From an uncultured Kroppenstedtia sp. (GTDB lineage: Bacteria > Bacillota > Bacilli > Thermoactinomycetales > DSM-45169), in contig CAUGKZ010000038.1 of NCBI GenBank assembly GCA_959600065.1, forward strand, positions 1 through 9,344: a stretch of DNA of 9,344 bases, read 5' to 3'. Below the pieces are notes generated by a model. That model was not told the origin of the DNA and did no database searches. It worked only from the letters and a program-made list of their open reading frames with translations. Made by a program: the position numbers and the translations under genes. Below are positions 1 to 6,276 of the stretch, one piece after another (position 1 is the first letter of the stretch; each line of letters starts with the position of its first letter).

Positions 1-1065
1 CCTCACCCGAGTCCCCGACAGGGTCACATGATCCTGTGGAGGATGGGGACAGGTTTTCTTGGAAGCCATCCCCTGGCAACTTCGGCAATAAAAGCTGTGT
101 TCAAAAAAGAGCGGTGTGATTCCCAGCTCCTCTTCCTTAAACCGGGAAAAAATCTGTTGGGCATCATAAGTTCCGTAGTAGTCTCCCACTCCTGCATGGT
201 CCCTGCCGACAATGAAATGAGTACACCCGTAGTTCTTGCGAACCAGAGCGTGAAAGACGGCTTCCCGTGGTCCCGCATAACGCATCGCCGCCGGATAAAC
301 TCCGAACAGGACCCGTTCCTGGGGATAATAGTGATTGAGGATCGTGCGGTAACTCTCCAGACGAATCTCCGCTGGAATGTCATCTTTCTTCGTCTCCCCT
401 ACCAGCGGGTTGAAGAAGAGACCATCCACAGTCTCCAGAGCGGACTTCTGGATGTATTCATGAGCTCGGTGCACCGGGTTGCGCGTTTGAAAACCCACCA
501 CTCGTTTCCAACCTCTCTCCGCAAAAATCCGCCGGGTCTGCGCGGGTTCCATCCATTCTCCAGAGAATAGACCATGGTCCGGAAGCCGGATCATCCAAAT
601 CGGCCCCCCCGCATAGATCGAAGAAGCCTCAAATAAGCGGGCCACTCCCGGATGATTTGAATCCGGAGTCCCGAAAACAGCCTCTGCCTCCCGTTGCTGG
701 TCTACTCGGAAAAGACTGGTCACTTCCATCAGAGCATACACCCGTCCATCCGGTCCCCGCAGTGCCACCTGATCCCCTTCCCGCACTCGGCGGGCTTCAT
801 TTTCTTCCACCGGCAGGGTGACAGGCAGACTCCAGACCGTTCCGTCAGCCAGACGCATCTGATCCCGTACTGACAAATAATCCTCTTCCCCCAAAAATCC
901 CTGTAACGGAGAGTAAACCCCGGTGGCGATACATTCCACATCAGATAAAAGTCGCTTATCAAGTTTCCATGACGGAAGTGATTCTGCCTTTTTCAACCAC
1001 TCCTCGCCTTCCTGGCCTCGACAAAGACGGTCGATCAACTCGCCCCCATGAGGGGATGCCACCAT
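1..1065 (-). CDS. sat: Sulfate adenylyltransferase (ATP sulfurylase), C-terminus cut by window edge
   Basis: This enzyme activates sulfate with ATP to give adenylyl sulfate (APS) and pyrophosphate, the first step of cytoplasmic sulfate assimilation. The minus frame is open from ATG at 1065 to the left edge, giving 355 residues. The protein opens [14 protein letters not shown]. The nucleotide-binding motif [12 protein letters not shown] lies near residues 193-204 and GRDHAG near 287-292. [16 protein letters not shown] segment, typical of the bacterial/archaeal homo-oligomeric Sat family, follows near 324-338. Family members are about 380-390 residues long, so roughly 30 residues are missing beyond the edge. 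AAGGGG lies 9 bases before the ATG. The start is 23 bases after the cysH stop with no terminator between them, so the two genes are very likely co-transcribed. No frameshift or missing motif is visible. Recognition rests on motifs read by eye; confidence is high. Confidence 0.95.
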   Translation of the reverse strand, partial: MVASPHGGELIDRLCRGQEGEEWLKKAESLPSWKLDKRLLSDVECIATGVYSPLQGFLGEEDYLSVRDQMRLADGTVWSLPVTLPVEENEARRVREGDQVALRGPDGRVYALMEVTSLFRVDQQREAEAVFGTPDSNHPGVARLFEASSIYAGGPIWMIRLPDHGLFSGEWMEPAQTRRIFAERGWKRVVGFQTRNPVHRAHEYIQKSALETVDGLFFNPLVGETKKDDIPAEIRLESYRTILNHYYPQERVLFGVYPAAMRYAGPREAVFHALVRKNYGCTHFIVGRDHAGVGDYYGTYDAQQIFSRFKEEELGITPLFFEHSFYCRSCQGMASKKTCPHPPQDHVTLSGTRVR

Positions 1066-1088
1066 AGGATTCAGCCCCTTTTCTCATA

Positions 1089-1838
1089 TTATTGCTTTTC
1101 CGACGGGTGGAGGCCGCATTCCGTCTTGTCCATGCCGGACCAGCGGCCCGCCCGCGCATCTTCACCGGGTCGCACCTGCCGAGTGCACGGAATACACCCG
1201 ATGCTGGGGTAATGACGATCATGCATCGGGTTATAGGGAATATCGTGTTCCTTGATGTAGTCCCAGACTTCCTCGCTACTCCAATAAGCTAATGGGTTCA
1301 ATTTCAGTAATCCAAATTGATGATCCCATTCCACCACTTCAGTGTGAGCCCTTGTAGGGGATTGCTCCCGCCGGATTCCAGAGCACCAGACCGAGTAATT
1401 CTTGAGAAAACGGCGCAAAGGCCTTACTTTTCGAATCCCACAACAGGTATTGGGGTCTCGTTTCCACAGTTCTTCTCCCCAAAGACGGGCCTGTTCTTCC
1501 AAACTGCTTTCTGGGCGAACCCGGATAAAGGATTTGCCCAATACTTTGGCCAACCGATCCCGCGTCTCATAAGTTTCCGGAAATAAAAGGTCAGTATCCA
1601 GATAAAAGATATCCGTCTCTGGTGCAACTCGGTGCAACATGTGAACCAACGCTACATCTTCATAACCAAAACTGCAAGCCAACGTCATCGATTTTCCGAA
1701 TCGCTTTGCACCCCATTGCAAGACTTCCCACGGTTTTTTGCCTCGGAACTCTTCAGATGCCAGTCGAATCTCTTCAGATGTCAGTGATCCTTCCCCGGTA
1801 CTCTGGGGGGAATAATTGTCATCAGTTTGGTTGGACAT
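1089..1838 (-). CDS. cysH: Adenylyl-sulfate / phosphoadenylyl-sulfate reductase, 4Fe-4S type
   Basis: This enzyme reduces APS (possibly also PAPS) to sulfite using thioredoxin, following Sat in sulfate assimilation. The 249-residue protein has the PP-loop-like segment CSFGYED (55-61). It has the iron-sulfur ligand pattern Cys132-Cys133 (CCGIRKV) plus Cys215 and Cys218 (CIPC). The C-terminal ECGLH holds the catalytic cysteine (Cys241). The CC...CxxC pattern separates the Fe-S APS-reductase type of Gram-positive bacteria and plants from cluster-free enterobacterial PAPS reductase, so APS is the likely substrate; that is inference from family knowledge. AGGAGG lies shortly before the ATG at 1838, and the length is normal. 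It is first in a cysH-sat operon and is preceded by a structured leader with a terminator-like hairpin at 1901-1929, so expression is probably attenuated in the leader. Confidence 0.95.
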   Translation of the reverse strand: MSNQTDDNYSPQSTGEGSLTSEEIRLASEEFRGKKPWEVLQWGAKRFGKSMTLACSFGYEDVALVHMLHRVAPETDIFYLDTDLLFPETYETRDRLAKVLGKSFIRVRPESSLEEQARLWGEELWKRDPNTCCGIRKVRPLRRFLKNYSVWCSGIRREQSPTRAHTEVVEWDHQFGLLKLNPLAYWSSEEVWDYIKEHDIPYNPMHDRHYPSIGCIPCTRQVRPGEDARAGRWSGMDKTECGLHPSEKQ

Positions 1839-1900
1839 TTCTTTCCCTCCTCCCTTCCTTCCATATTCGAATCGGCGTCAATTGGTCACATATCCCACAC

Positions 1901-2008
1901 AAAAAAAACACCCTCCCATCAGGAAAGTGATTTCAAAGAGCCCTCTTTCCTTACCTACGTGCGTAAACCTGCCTACACCCGATGAGAAAGACCCTCGTCT
2001 CCTTCATC
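1901..2008 (-). promoter_or_regulatory. Structured leader with attenuator upstream of cysH, class not recognised
   Basis: On the minus strand, CACTTTCC (1929-1922) pairs with GGAGGGTG (1916-1909) around loop TGATG, and eight T follow (1908-1901). This forms an intrinsic terminator 63 bases before the cysH start. Just upstream, AGGAAAG (1951-1945) is exactly complementary to CTTTCCT (1927-1921), which includes the terminator's left arm, so the two folds exclude each other. Further upstream, GATGAAGGAGAC and GTCTTTCTCATC (2008-1997 and 1992-1981) form a 12-position stem around GAGG with one A-C mismatch. Its G-U pairs form only in the minus-strand RNA. A weak minus promoter (TTGAGT at 2039-2034, TTGTAT at 2016-2011, 17-base gap) may start the leader. 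I do not recognise SAM-I, T-box or another known class. The two-state fold is seen in the sequence; regulation by it is inference. Confidence 0.55.
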
Positions 2009-2017
2009 TGATACAAT
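2009..2017 (+). promoter_or_regulatory. Extended -10 promoter element for ytoQ
   Basis: TGATACAAT is an extended -10 (TG-N-TACAAT). It would start transcription near 2024, about 40 bases before ytoQ. No good -35 hexamer stands 17 bases upstream, which extended -10 promoters can tolerate. It overlaps the possible divergent promoter of the cysH leader. Confidence 0.4.
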
Positions 2018-2065
2018 AGCTTTGACAAATCTCACTCAAGTCCATGTGAAAGGAGACTGGTGGAT

Positions 2066-2506
2066 ATGGAGCTGGTGGTTTATCTGGCCGGACAAATCCA
2101 TGACGACTGGCGGGAGGAACTGCGGCAAAAGGTAAGAGAACGAGGGCTCCCCATCCTATTCAAAGGACCCCAGGAAAATCATGACCGCTCAGATGATATC
2201 GGAGAGAAAATCAAAGGGAAACAACCGGATCCTGTCTTTCGTGACCAGGCAGCCTCCGAATTCAACAACCTCCGCACCCGTGTCTGGATGGAAAAAGCAG
2301 ATGTAGTGATCGCCCTCTTCGGAGAAAAATATCGCCAATGGAACACAGCCATGGATGCCACCATCGCTATTCAATCGGGAAAGCCCTTAATCCTCGTCCG
2401 TCCTGAAGGATTGATCCATCCTCTAAAAGAGCTGGCGCAACGGGCACAGGTAGTCGTTGAAACACCGGAGCAGGCTTTGGAGGCCCTGGCCTACATTTTG
2501 GAATGA
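2066..2506 (+). CDS. ytoQ: YtoQ family protein
   Basis: The 146-residue protein matches the YtoQ family in length and pattern: an N-terminal VVYLAGQIHDDWREE strand-turn-helix, GPQENHDRSDDIGE, LFGEKYRQWNTAMDA, and GKPLILVRPEGLIHPLKEL. The family is related in fold to nucleoside 2-deoxyribosyltransferases, but its reaction and substrate are not known to me, so no function is assigned. It is soluble, with no signal or membrane segment. I chose ATG at 2066 because AAAGGAG (2049-2055) is about 10 bases upstream and the family begins at MELVVYLAG. A GTG at 2060 would add two residues but sits only 4 bases after the AAAGGAG. It is the only plus-strand gene, a single-gene unit divergent from cysH and convergent with gerQ, and ends in a strong terminator. 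Confidence 0.88.
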   Translation: MELVVYLAGQIHDDWREELRQKVRERGLPILFKGPQENHDRSDDIGEKIKGKQPDPVFRDQAASEFNNLRTRVWMEKADVVIALFGEKYRQWNTAMDATIAIQSGKPLILVRPEGLIHPLKELAQRAQVVVETPEQALEALAYILE

Positions 2507-2513
2507 ATCAGCT

Positions 2514-2543
2514 GACACCGGTTTCCAGGAACCGGTGTCTTTT
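2514..2543 (+). terminator. Intrinsic terminator of ytoQ
   Basis: GACACCGGTT (2514-2523) and AACCGGTGTC (2530-2539) form a perfect 10-bp stem with a 6-base loop, followed by TTTT on the plus strand. It begins 7 bases after the ytoQ stop. The hairpin also lies just downstream of the convergent gerQ gene, but no T-run follows on the minus strand. Confidence 0.88.
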
Positions 2544-2558
2544 CATGGGGGAACTGAC

Positions 2559-2870
2559 TCATCTTTGGGGCCGGGCTAGATTGGCTGGCCCACTTTCGAA
2601 AATGTAATAGTCAATATTGATATTCATAAAGATCATATCTTTTCCTGTCTTTTGGTCCCTAAGCAAAAGGAAATCCCGTCCCACCTCCCGCAACACTCCT
2701 GTGACCACCATCGCATTCCACTGATTATTGTTTTCATAGGTCAGGTGCAGAGTGATCTCTTTCCCGATGTTTCGATTCAAAACATCTTCCGTGTACACTC
2801 GTTCTGTCCGCCGTTGAGGGGTCTCATTGGCGGCAGAAGTGTAAAAGGGCGGTTGTTGCCAATAATACAT
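2559..2870 (-). CDS. gerQ: GerQ spore coat/germination protein
   Basis: GerQ is an inner-coat protein needed to place the cortex hydrolase CwlJ in the spore. In B. subtilis it is cross-linked by transglutaminase. This 103-residue protein carries the conserved C-terminal domain from about residue 25: VYTEDVLNRNIGKEITLHLT, a YENNNQWNAMVV strand, GRDFLLLRDQKTGKD, then NIDYYIFE. The N-terminal part is only about 24 residues, rich in Tyr, Gln and Pro. It lacks both the long Gln/Gly/Pro-rich tail and the N-terminal lysines of the B. subtilis protein, which is about 180 residues. GGAAGGGAGAG precedes the ATG at 2870. The gene follows cwlJ after 153 bases, the pairing expected for this function. Sporulation-specific expression is likely from the family, but I saw no convincing sigma-E or sigma-K promoter. 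Confidence 0.9.
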   Translation of the reverse strand: MYYWQQPPFYTSAANETPQRRTERVYTEDVLNRNIGKEITLHLTYENNNQWNAMVVTGVLREVGRDFLLLRDQKTGKDMIFMNINIDYYIFESGPANLARPQR

Positions 2871-3023
2871 CGAATTCTCTCCCTTCCTTCTTTATAAATC
2901 CCCATCTGGGACTGGACATCGGGGTAAAGGTTTTCTTATTCCTTGATGGAACCCTGTTTCCAGACGCAGGCGTGTCTCGTCATTGAGAAGGGGAAGACTG
3001 TGTGACAAAAGGTTCAACACATC

Positions 3024-3446
3024 CTAATAGACATCGGGGCACTCCTGGGGGGTGGGAATGTAGAAACAGTGGGACTTGTATTGTCCGCTGTTACTCTGGT
3101 TATACCAGGTCCCAGGACAGGTGCCTACCGGGCGGAAAAACCAAAGGGCATTGGTTGCCGGGTCCCTTCGTTCACCCTGAATGACCCGCTGGGCTAACCG
3201 AATGTCCCGCTCCCGAGCCTTTTGATAAAAATAAGACGATTGCACCGCTTCAAATCCTCCCGGTGACTGAAAGATCATCTGTTGCAGGGTCCGAATGTCT
3301 TCAAAGTCGAGACATCCGGCAACCACTCGGTTTACTCCGACGATGCCCACCAGGATCATCCCTGTTTCCCCTTCTCCCTCCGCTTCTGCCCGCATCAAAC
3401 GTCCCAACAATGCGGTCTGTTTCCTATTCGTCCGGATTCTGGCCAT
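3024..3446 (-). CDS. cwlJ: Spore cortex-lytic cell wall hydrolase CwlJ
   Basis: CwlJ degrades muramic-lactam-containing cortex peptidoglycan during germination, for example in response to Ca-dipicolinate. The 140-residue protein is a bare Hydrolase_2 domain without signal peptide, as in B. subtilis CwlJ (about 142 residues). Visible family motifs are RLMRAEAEGEGETGM (with the probable catalytic Glu21), VGVNRVVAGCLDFEDIRTL, FQSPGGFEAVQ, TNALWFFRPVGTCPGTWY and the C-terminal HCFYIPTPQECPDVY. I start it at ATG 3446, which has GAGGTG six bases upstream and gives the family N-terminus MARIRTN. An in-frame ATG at 3488 would begin directly at the T-run of the preceding terminator and is unlikely. 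gerQ lies 153 bases downstream. Only about 42 bases separate the hom terminator from this start, and no clear promoter is visible. Confidence 0.93.
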   Translation of the reverse strand: MARIRTNRKQTALLGRLMRAEAEGEGETGMILVGIVGVNRVVAGCLDFEDIRTLQQMIFQSPGGFEAVQSSYFYQKARERDIRLAQRVIQGERRDPATNALWFFRPVGTCPGTWYNQSNSGQYKSHCFYIPTPQECPDVY

Positions 3447-3488
3447 CGCTGTCACCTCATTCTCCTCCACATCTATTCGTATTTTCAT

Positions 3489-3513
3489 AAAAAAAGAACC
3501 GGCAACGCCGGTT
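3489..3513 (-). terminator. Distal terminator of hom
   Basis: On the minus strand AACCGGC and GCCGGTT form a 7-bp stem around GTT, followed by C and seven T. It lies about 85 bases after the hom stop and 42 bases before the cwlJ start. Confidence 0.85.
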
Positions 3514-3523
3514 TCGTGATCCT

Positions 3524-3552
3524 AAAATCAAATGAGGAGTCCGTTCATTTGA
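3524..3552 (-). terminator. Proximal terminator-like hairpin after hom
   Basis: TCAAATGA and TCATTTGA form a perfect 8-bp stem with a 9-base loop, followed by TTTT on the minus strand. The stem is AT-rich, so this is weaker than the next hairpin at 3489-3513. Together they form a tandem stop. Confidence 0.6.
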
Positions 3553-3596
3553 GAGTCCCTGTCTCTGTAATCCCCCCACTCCAAAGGATGGAGGGT

Positions 3597-4886
3597 TCAG
3601 ACGACACCCTCCATTTCCGGTTGCTGCTCCTGACAAAGACCTCCGCCTTGGACGGGGCGGGAGACAATCTGGGAAAGCTCCAGCCCCAGCTCCGTCACCA
3701 CAACCGAGGTATAGGAAGGGTCCCAACGGCGCAGGATGAAAGCCACCCCGCCACGGGCAGAGACAACGTCCACCACCTCCAGCCCTATCCTCTCCAGTTT
3801 TTGGCGTAACTTCTCCGGTTCTGGCACCTCCCCTTCACGTAGCTTCATAAAGAGAAATCGGCTTCCCCCTGCTTCCCCTGCAGGCAGAAGCATAGAATCC
3901 GACAAAGGCAACTTGGGAGACGGAAGGCGAAACAGATTGCTCAAATCCTCCACCACTGCGCTAGCAGTTGGCCTCTCTCCGGCTCCCCGTCCCACCAAGG
4001 TCACATCCCCAACAACATCTCCCTCCAGATGGATCGCGTTATACACACCTTCTACCCCGGCCAAAGGATGGGATATGGGCAACAAAGAGGGGCTCACGCC
4101 GAGACTGACCGGTCCTTTCTCCCCGTATTGTTCACCTGTCGCCAACAGCTTTACGACATAACCCAGCCTTTGGGCAAGTTCCAACTCCTCTGGTGTAATG
4201 TCCCGAATTCCCTCTCGGAGGATCTGCTGCACCGAAACCTGTGTCTCAAAAGCGAGTCGACAAAGAATCGCCAATTTGTAGACAGCGTCAAATCCATCCA
4301 CATCCGCTGCGGGATCCGCCTCGGCATATCCCTTCTGTTGCGCTTCTGCCAGCACTTCCTCAAAAGAGGCTCCTTCCCGGGCCATCCGAGTCAAAATATA
4401 ATTGGTAGTCCCATTGAGAATTCCCGTAATCCGTTGCACACGGTTGGCCTTCAAGAAATGTCCCATCGTCCCCAATACAGGGATGCCGCCTCCCACACTG
4501 GCTTCATACAAAATTTGAACCTGATGGTGCCGAGCCAAGCGCTCCAGTTGCACCCCATGTTTGGCCATCAATTCTTTGTTGGCGGTCACCACGTGGCACC
4601 CCGCCTCCAACGCTCGTTCCACATACATCCGTGCTGGCTCCGTTCCACCGATGGCCTCTACGATCACCTCCACCCCGGATTCCAAGACCCGGTCAAAATC
4701 CGTGGTGATCAACGGTTGCACTCCCTCGATTGAACGTTCCTTCTCCTTTTCTTTCACCAGAATGGATCGGACCTCAAATAACGTTTCCGTTCTTTTCAGA
4801 ATCACATCCTCTTGGCTTCGCAACGTTTTGTAAACACCGCCGCCGACTGTGCCAAACCCCAACAGCCCTACACCGATTCGCTTCAT
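3597..4886 (-). CDS. hom: Homoserine dehydrogenase with C-terminal ACT domain
   Basis: This enzyme reduces aspartate-semialdehyde to homoserine with NAD(P)H, the branch point to methionine and threonine. In the 429-residue protein the N-terminal Rossmann fold shows GLLGFGTVGGGVYK (7-20). TANKELMAKHG lies near 101-111. The substrate domain has GGGIPVLGTM, NGTTNYILTRM and the signature EADPAADVDGFDAVYKLAIL (189-208, with conserved Lys204). An ACT-type regulatory domain covers about 341-415, which suggests end-product control of activity. The start at ATG 4886 follows AAAGGAGG by 8 bases. An in-frame ATG at 4955 would lie upstream of the attenuator terminator and is rejected. It is a single-gene unit: no thrC or thrB follows, and two terminators come next. 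The promoter and SAM-I riboswitch upstream tie it to methionine supply. Confidence 0.96.
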   Translation of the reverse strand: MKRIGVGLLGFGTVGGGVYKTLRSQEDVILKRTETLFEVRSILVKEKEKERSIEGVQPLITTDFDRVLESGVEVIVEAIGGTEPARMYVERALEAGCHVVTANKELMAKHGVQLERLARHHQVQILYEASVGGGIPVLGTMGHFLKANRVQRITGILNGTTNYILTRMAREGASFEEVLAEAQQKGYAEADPAADVDGFDAVYKLAILCRLAFETQVSVQQILREGIRDITPEELELAQRLGYVVKLLATGEQYGEKGPVSLGVSPSLLPISHPLAGVEGVYNAIHLEGDVVGDVTLVGRGAGERPTASAVVEDLSNLFRLPSPKLPLSDSMLLPAGEAGGSRFLFMKLREGEVPEPEKLRQKLERIGLEVVDVVSARGGVAFILRRWDPSYTSVVVTELGLELSQIVSRPVQGGGLCQEQQPEMEGVV

Positions 4887-4910
4887 CTCCGATTCCTCCT
4901 TTGAAAATGG

Positions 4911-4937
4911 AAAAACCCCCTCAGGATGGAGAGGGGG
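4911..4937 (-). terminator. Attenuator terminator of the hom SAM riboswitch
   Basis: CCCCCTC (4937-4931) and GAGGGGG (4922-4916) pair around an 8-base loop, followed by TTTTT. It lies between the aptamer and the hom ribosome binding site. GGAGTGGG, overlapping the 3' arm of aptamer P1, can pair with CCCTCTCC of the terminator with one mismatch. That gives the usual antiterminator alternative. Confidence 0.88.
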
Positions 4938-4974
4938 TGGACCGCAGCGGATCAATATCGCCGAAATTCATCCC

Positions 4975-5090
4975 ACTCCCTATCTCTCAACGCTTAGGCG
5001 TTGCAGGATTTGGCACCTTGCCTGCAAAATTGCGCAAGCGGGTTGCCGGGTTTCATCGGGCCAGTCCCTCCACCACTCTGGATAACGAGT
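4975..5090 (-). promoter_or_regulatory. SAM-I (S-box) riboswitch controlling hom
   Basis: The minus strand carries the S-box core: GTGGTGGAGGGACTGGCCC, then GATGAAACCCGGCAACC, then GGTGCCAAATCCTGCA. P1 pairs ACTCGTTATC (5090-5081) with GATAGGGAGT (4984-4975) with one mismatch. P3 is TGCAGG/CCTGCA and P4 is CAACGC/GCGTTG with loop CTAA. With the terminator at 4911-4937 it forms an OFF switch: SAM stabilises P1, frees the terminator and stops hom transcription. The motif is unmistakable; the response to SAM follows from the class. Confidence 0.96.
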
Positions 5091-5120
5091 AGAATCCGTT
5101 TTCGATTGTAATTAGAATCT

Positions 5121-5150
5121 ATTATGTAACAGGAGTGATCCGGGTGTCAA
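5121..5150 (-). promoter_or_regulatory. Sigma-A promoter of the hom leader
   Basis: TTGACA (5150-5145) and CATAAT (5126-5121) stand 18 bases apart on the minus strand. The start would be near 5114, about 25 bases before the riboswitch P1 arm, which fits a leader transcript. Confidence 0.82.
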
Positions 5151-5168
5151 ACCTTTTTCCATGAGCCT

Positions 5169-5193
5169 AAAACGGCCCCCTTCAGGGGACCGT
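5169..5193 (-). terminator. Intrinsic terminator after the SASP gene
   Basis: ACGGTCCCC and GGGGGCCGT form a 9-bp stem (one G-U) with loop TGAA, followed by TTTT on the minus strand. It begins 6 bases after the SASP reading frame ends and isolates the hom promoter downstream. Confidence 0.85.
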
Positions 5194-5199
5194 CTACAT

Positions 5200-5484
5200 T
5201 CACTTTCGACGGGTCAGTTCTTCTTGGGCCATTTGAACCAGTTCTTTCACCATTTGCCCACCCACTGGTCCACCCATCTTACCCGCCTCAGAGGTTTTCA
5301 TATCCCCGTTGAATCCTCCGGGGCGATATGAAACCCCTGCTTACCGAGCCATTTCCATTTTTGCATCCACAGGACCCTGGATCTGCTTTCCGGTCTGCTG
5401 CTTCAACACCCATGCTTTCAAACGATCCATCTCTTCTCGCGCTTCCGGTACCAACAATTGACGGTTCCGTCGTCTCCGTGAAAT
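5200..5484 (-). pseudogene. Alpha/beta-type small acid-soluble spore protein, ATT at start and in-frame TAA
   Basis: Alpha/beta SASPs coat and protect spore DNA and are degraded by the GPR protease at germination. One continuous minus frame of 94 codons shows the family plan: SRRRRNRQLLVPEAREEMDR, the segment KMEMAR, a YRPGGFNGD loop, then SEAGKMGGPVGGQMVKELVQ and MAQEEL. Two defects stand out. The codon 8 bases after a perfect AAAGGAGG, where ATG is expected, is ATT (5484-5482). After KMEMAR, a TAA at 5343-5341 replaces the position where the family has Glu at the GPR cleavage site; GAA to TAA is one base. Both differences are G to T on this strand. A GTG at 5493 inside the Shine-Dalgarno is a possible alternative start. 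As read, only the 47-residue N-terminal part could be made, with perhaps reinitiation at ATG 5312. No promoter is visible in the short gap after the terminator upstream. Confidence 0.85.
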
Positions 5485-5520
5485 GAAGCTCACCTCCTTT
5501 CTTCCTTAGCTTCCCCAAAG

Positions 5521-5545
5521 AAAAAAGCTGTCCCTCAGGACAGCT
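5521..5545 (-). terminator. Intrinsic terminator of the sleB-type gene
   Basis: AGCTGTCC and GGACAGCT form a perfect 8-bp stem with loop TGAG, followed by a run of T on the minus strand. It starts 8 bases after the stop codon of the hydrolase gene. Confidence 0.9.
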
Positions 5546-5553
5546 GCCATCAT

Positions 5554-6261
5554 TTATTTAGTAAAGATGTGTTTTCCGATTTTGTGGATCTGTGGACGGC
5601 TCCAAATCCATTTGGAGGTAGCTGTTTCCGGGTTGAAATAATACAGGGCATGACTCGAAGGGTCCCAACCTTTGGCGGCATCTTCCACCGCTTTTTTCGC
5701 ATCGCTATCCGGGTTCATCCAGATTTGACCATCGTCCACTGCTGTGAACGCTCCCTTCTGCATAATGACACCCTTAGCGGTGTTCGGGAATTTATCGGAC
5801 TGCATCCGGTTGATGATGACTGAAGCTACTGCTACCTGTCCTTTGTAGGGTTCCCCACGAGCTTCACTGTAAACAGCCCGCGCCATCCACTGTCGGTCTT
5901 CCTGGCTCAGGGAGACTTTGTCCTTAGTAGCTGCTTTGTCAGCAACTTGGCTCCCATGTGACGGCGTCATTTTTTTCAACTGACCCCAGGTTTGTTGACC
6001 AGAAATTCCATCAATCCGTAAGTTGTGATCTTTCTGGAATTGAACCACCTGACGTTCGGTTTGCAGTCCGTAGATCCCATCACGATCAATTTTATACCCT
6101 AACTGATTCAAACGAGCCTGCAGATCCCAAACGTCTCCATTCTCGCTTCCATAGTATACCGTGGTCGGCGCCGCTGCCTCCGCCTTCTTCCCTCCGGTGA
6201 GGACAACGCCTGTAAGGCTGACCGTGGCCACAGTGAGAAAGATCATCAGTTTCTTTTTCAC
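5554..6261 (-). CDS. sleB: Secreted SleB-type spore cortex/cell wall hydrolase
   Basis: SleB-family enzymes are lytic transglycosylases that cleave peptidoglycan, classically the spore cortex at germination. The 235-residue protein has a signal peptide (MKKK, a hydrophobic run to about residue 22, and a likely cut near AEA/A at 30). A peptidoglycan-binding domain covers about 36-97 (DVWDLQARLNQLGYKIDRDG to TWGQLKK). After a short linker, the Hydrolase_2 domain covers about 120-235 with ARAVYSEARGEPYKGQ (probable catalytic Glu133), VASVIINRM, HALYYFNPETA and the terminal IGKHIFTK. The start is GTG at 6261, six bases after AAGGAGG. No ypeB follows, unlike the usual sleB-ypeB pair: a terminator comes directly after. 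A sigma-A-like promoter and a c-di-AMP riboswitch upstream suggest it may act in growing cells as well as, or instead of, in the spore. Confidence 0.92.
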   Translation of the reverse strand: MKKKLMIFLTVATVSLTGVVLTGGKKAEAAAPTTVYYGSENGDVWDLQARLNQLGYKIDRDGIYGLQTERQVVQFQKDHNLRIDGISGQQTWGQLKKMTPSHGSQVADKAATKDKVSLSQEDRQWMARAVYSEARGEPYKGQVAVASVIINRMQSDKFPNTAKGVIMQKGAFTAVDDGQIWMNPDSDAKKAVEDAAKGWDPSSHALYYFNPETATSKWIWSRPQIHKIGKHIFTK

Positions 6262-6276
6262 AGTATTCCTCCTTAT

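Noticed and set aside
28..570. Plus-strand open frame of 180 codons
   Set aside because: It is the antisense shadow of sat, whose motifs are clear on the minus strand.
4887..4955. Upstream in-frame start for hom
   Set aside because: The start would lie before the attenuator terminator and has no Shine-Dalgarno. ATG 4886 has AAAGGAGG and the family N-terminus.
5300..5328. Stem-loop CCCCG/CGGGG after the SASP in-frame TAA as a readthrough signal
   Set aside because: The bases are already explained by the conserved RPGGFNGD codons, so it is not independent evidence of programmed readthrough.
5288..5518. Alternative 76-codon minus frame overlapping the SASP gene
   Set aside because: The SASP family pattern lies in another frame. 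This one has no family resemblance and crosses the upstream Shine-Dalgarno.
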